A stretch of DNA of 14,450 nt from an uncultured Leptotrichia sp. (lineage in GTDB: Bacteria; Fusobacteriota; Fusobacteriia; Fusobacteriales; Leptotrichiaceae), in assembly GCA_938017765.1 (NCBI GenBank), contig CALIJH010000170.1, positions 1 to 14,450 of the forward strand. The letters are read 5' to 3'. Below the pieces are notes generated by a model. It saw only the letters and a program-made list of their open reading frames with translations, did not search any database and was not told the origin of the DNA. How positions within the stretch are numbered: position 1 is the stretch's first letter; every line of letters begins with the position of its first letter. This document shows, piece by piece, positions 14,392-14,450 of this stretch. Both the position numbers and the translations under genes were made by a program.

Positions 14392-14450
14392 TTAGTATAT
14401 AAGTCTAAATCCTAATCCTCCTCTTACATTTTTACCTTTTGTATCATATC
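14392..14450 (-). CDS. C-terminal end of an autotransporter/outer-membrane beta-barrel protein (partial)
   Basis: In the minus frame ending at stop TAA (14392-14394) the last 18 residues are YDTKGKNVRGGLGFRLIY. Alternating hydrophobic and small residues with a terminal aromatic form a final outer-membrane beta-strand (the BAM-recognised beta-signal), and GK-N-RGGLG-R-IY is the ending I associate with fusobacterial type V autotransporters. Everything upstream is beyond the right edge, so passenger type and function are unknown. The long terminator at 14196-14259 lies downstream on the same strand. Confidence 0.65.
   Translation of the reverse strand, partial: YDTKGKNVRGGLGFRLIY

Overview
This 14.45 kb window looks like ordinary chromosomal DNA from a very AT-rich diderm bacterium. 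The best fit is Fusobacteriota, most likely a Leptotrichia-like genus. Supporting points are the low GC content, strong AGGAGG ribosome binding sites, a rod-shape MreB, a PEP carboxylase, MutS2 with no MutS in view, and the tail of an autotransporter beta-barrel at the right edge. The genus is an inference from gene style; no rRNA or other marker is present.

Layout. Positions 1-5624 hold a minus-strand block, read right to left: mutS2, cysS, mreB and the N-terminal part of a DNA polymerase III delta-prime subunit (holB-like, cut by the left edge). A 152-bp divergent promoter region (5625-5776) separates it from a plus-strand block: an ABC ATPase (TTG start) overlapping its membrane partner, then ppc (PEP carboxylase), then rpmB (ribosomal protein L28) with its own promoter and a strong terminator. 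Between 10610 and 10854 there is no gene, but there are three inverted repeats. The first two are plus-strand terminator-like; the third, with a perfect 19-bp stem, ends the converging minus-strand operon. That operon (14154 to 10855) reads small YjdJ-type acetyltransferase, TraX-family membrane protein, endonuclease III (nth), and a D,D-carboxypeptidase with a very long low-complexity linker. Another long hairpin lies upstream of it, then the last 18 codons of an autotransporter gene.

How the genes fit together. Most are housekeeping functions: clamp loading, cell shape, Cys-tRNA charging, DNA recombination/repair or ribosome rescue, anaplerotic carbon fixation, ribosome assembly, base excision repair and peptidoglycan trimming. 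I see no phage, IS element, CRISPR array, tRNA or rRNA, and no convincing new multi-gene system.

The points most worth a second look are single-protein oddities. Endonuclease III has lost two of its four iron-sulfur cysteines at the canonical positions. The carboxypeptidase carries a roughly 150-residue charged and Asn-rich spacer encoded partly by a polypurine tract. The delta-prime subunit lacks both the zinc module and the P-loop lysine. MreB has a changed Glu-Glu-Pro motif. Four of the best promoters in the window use an extended -10 element.
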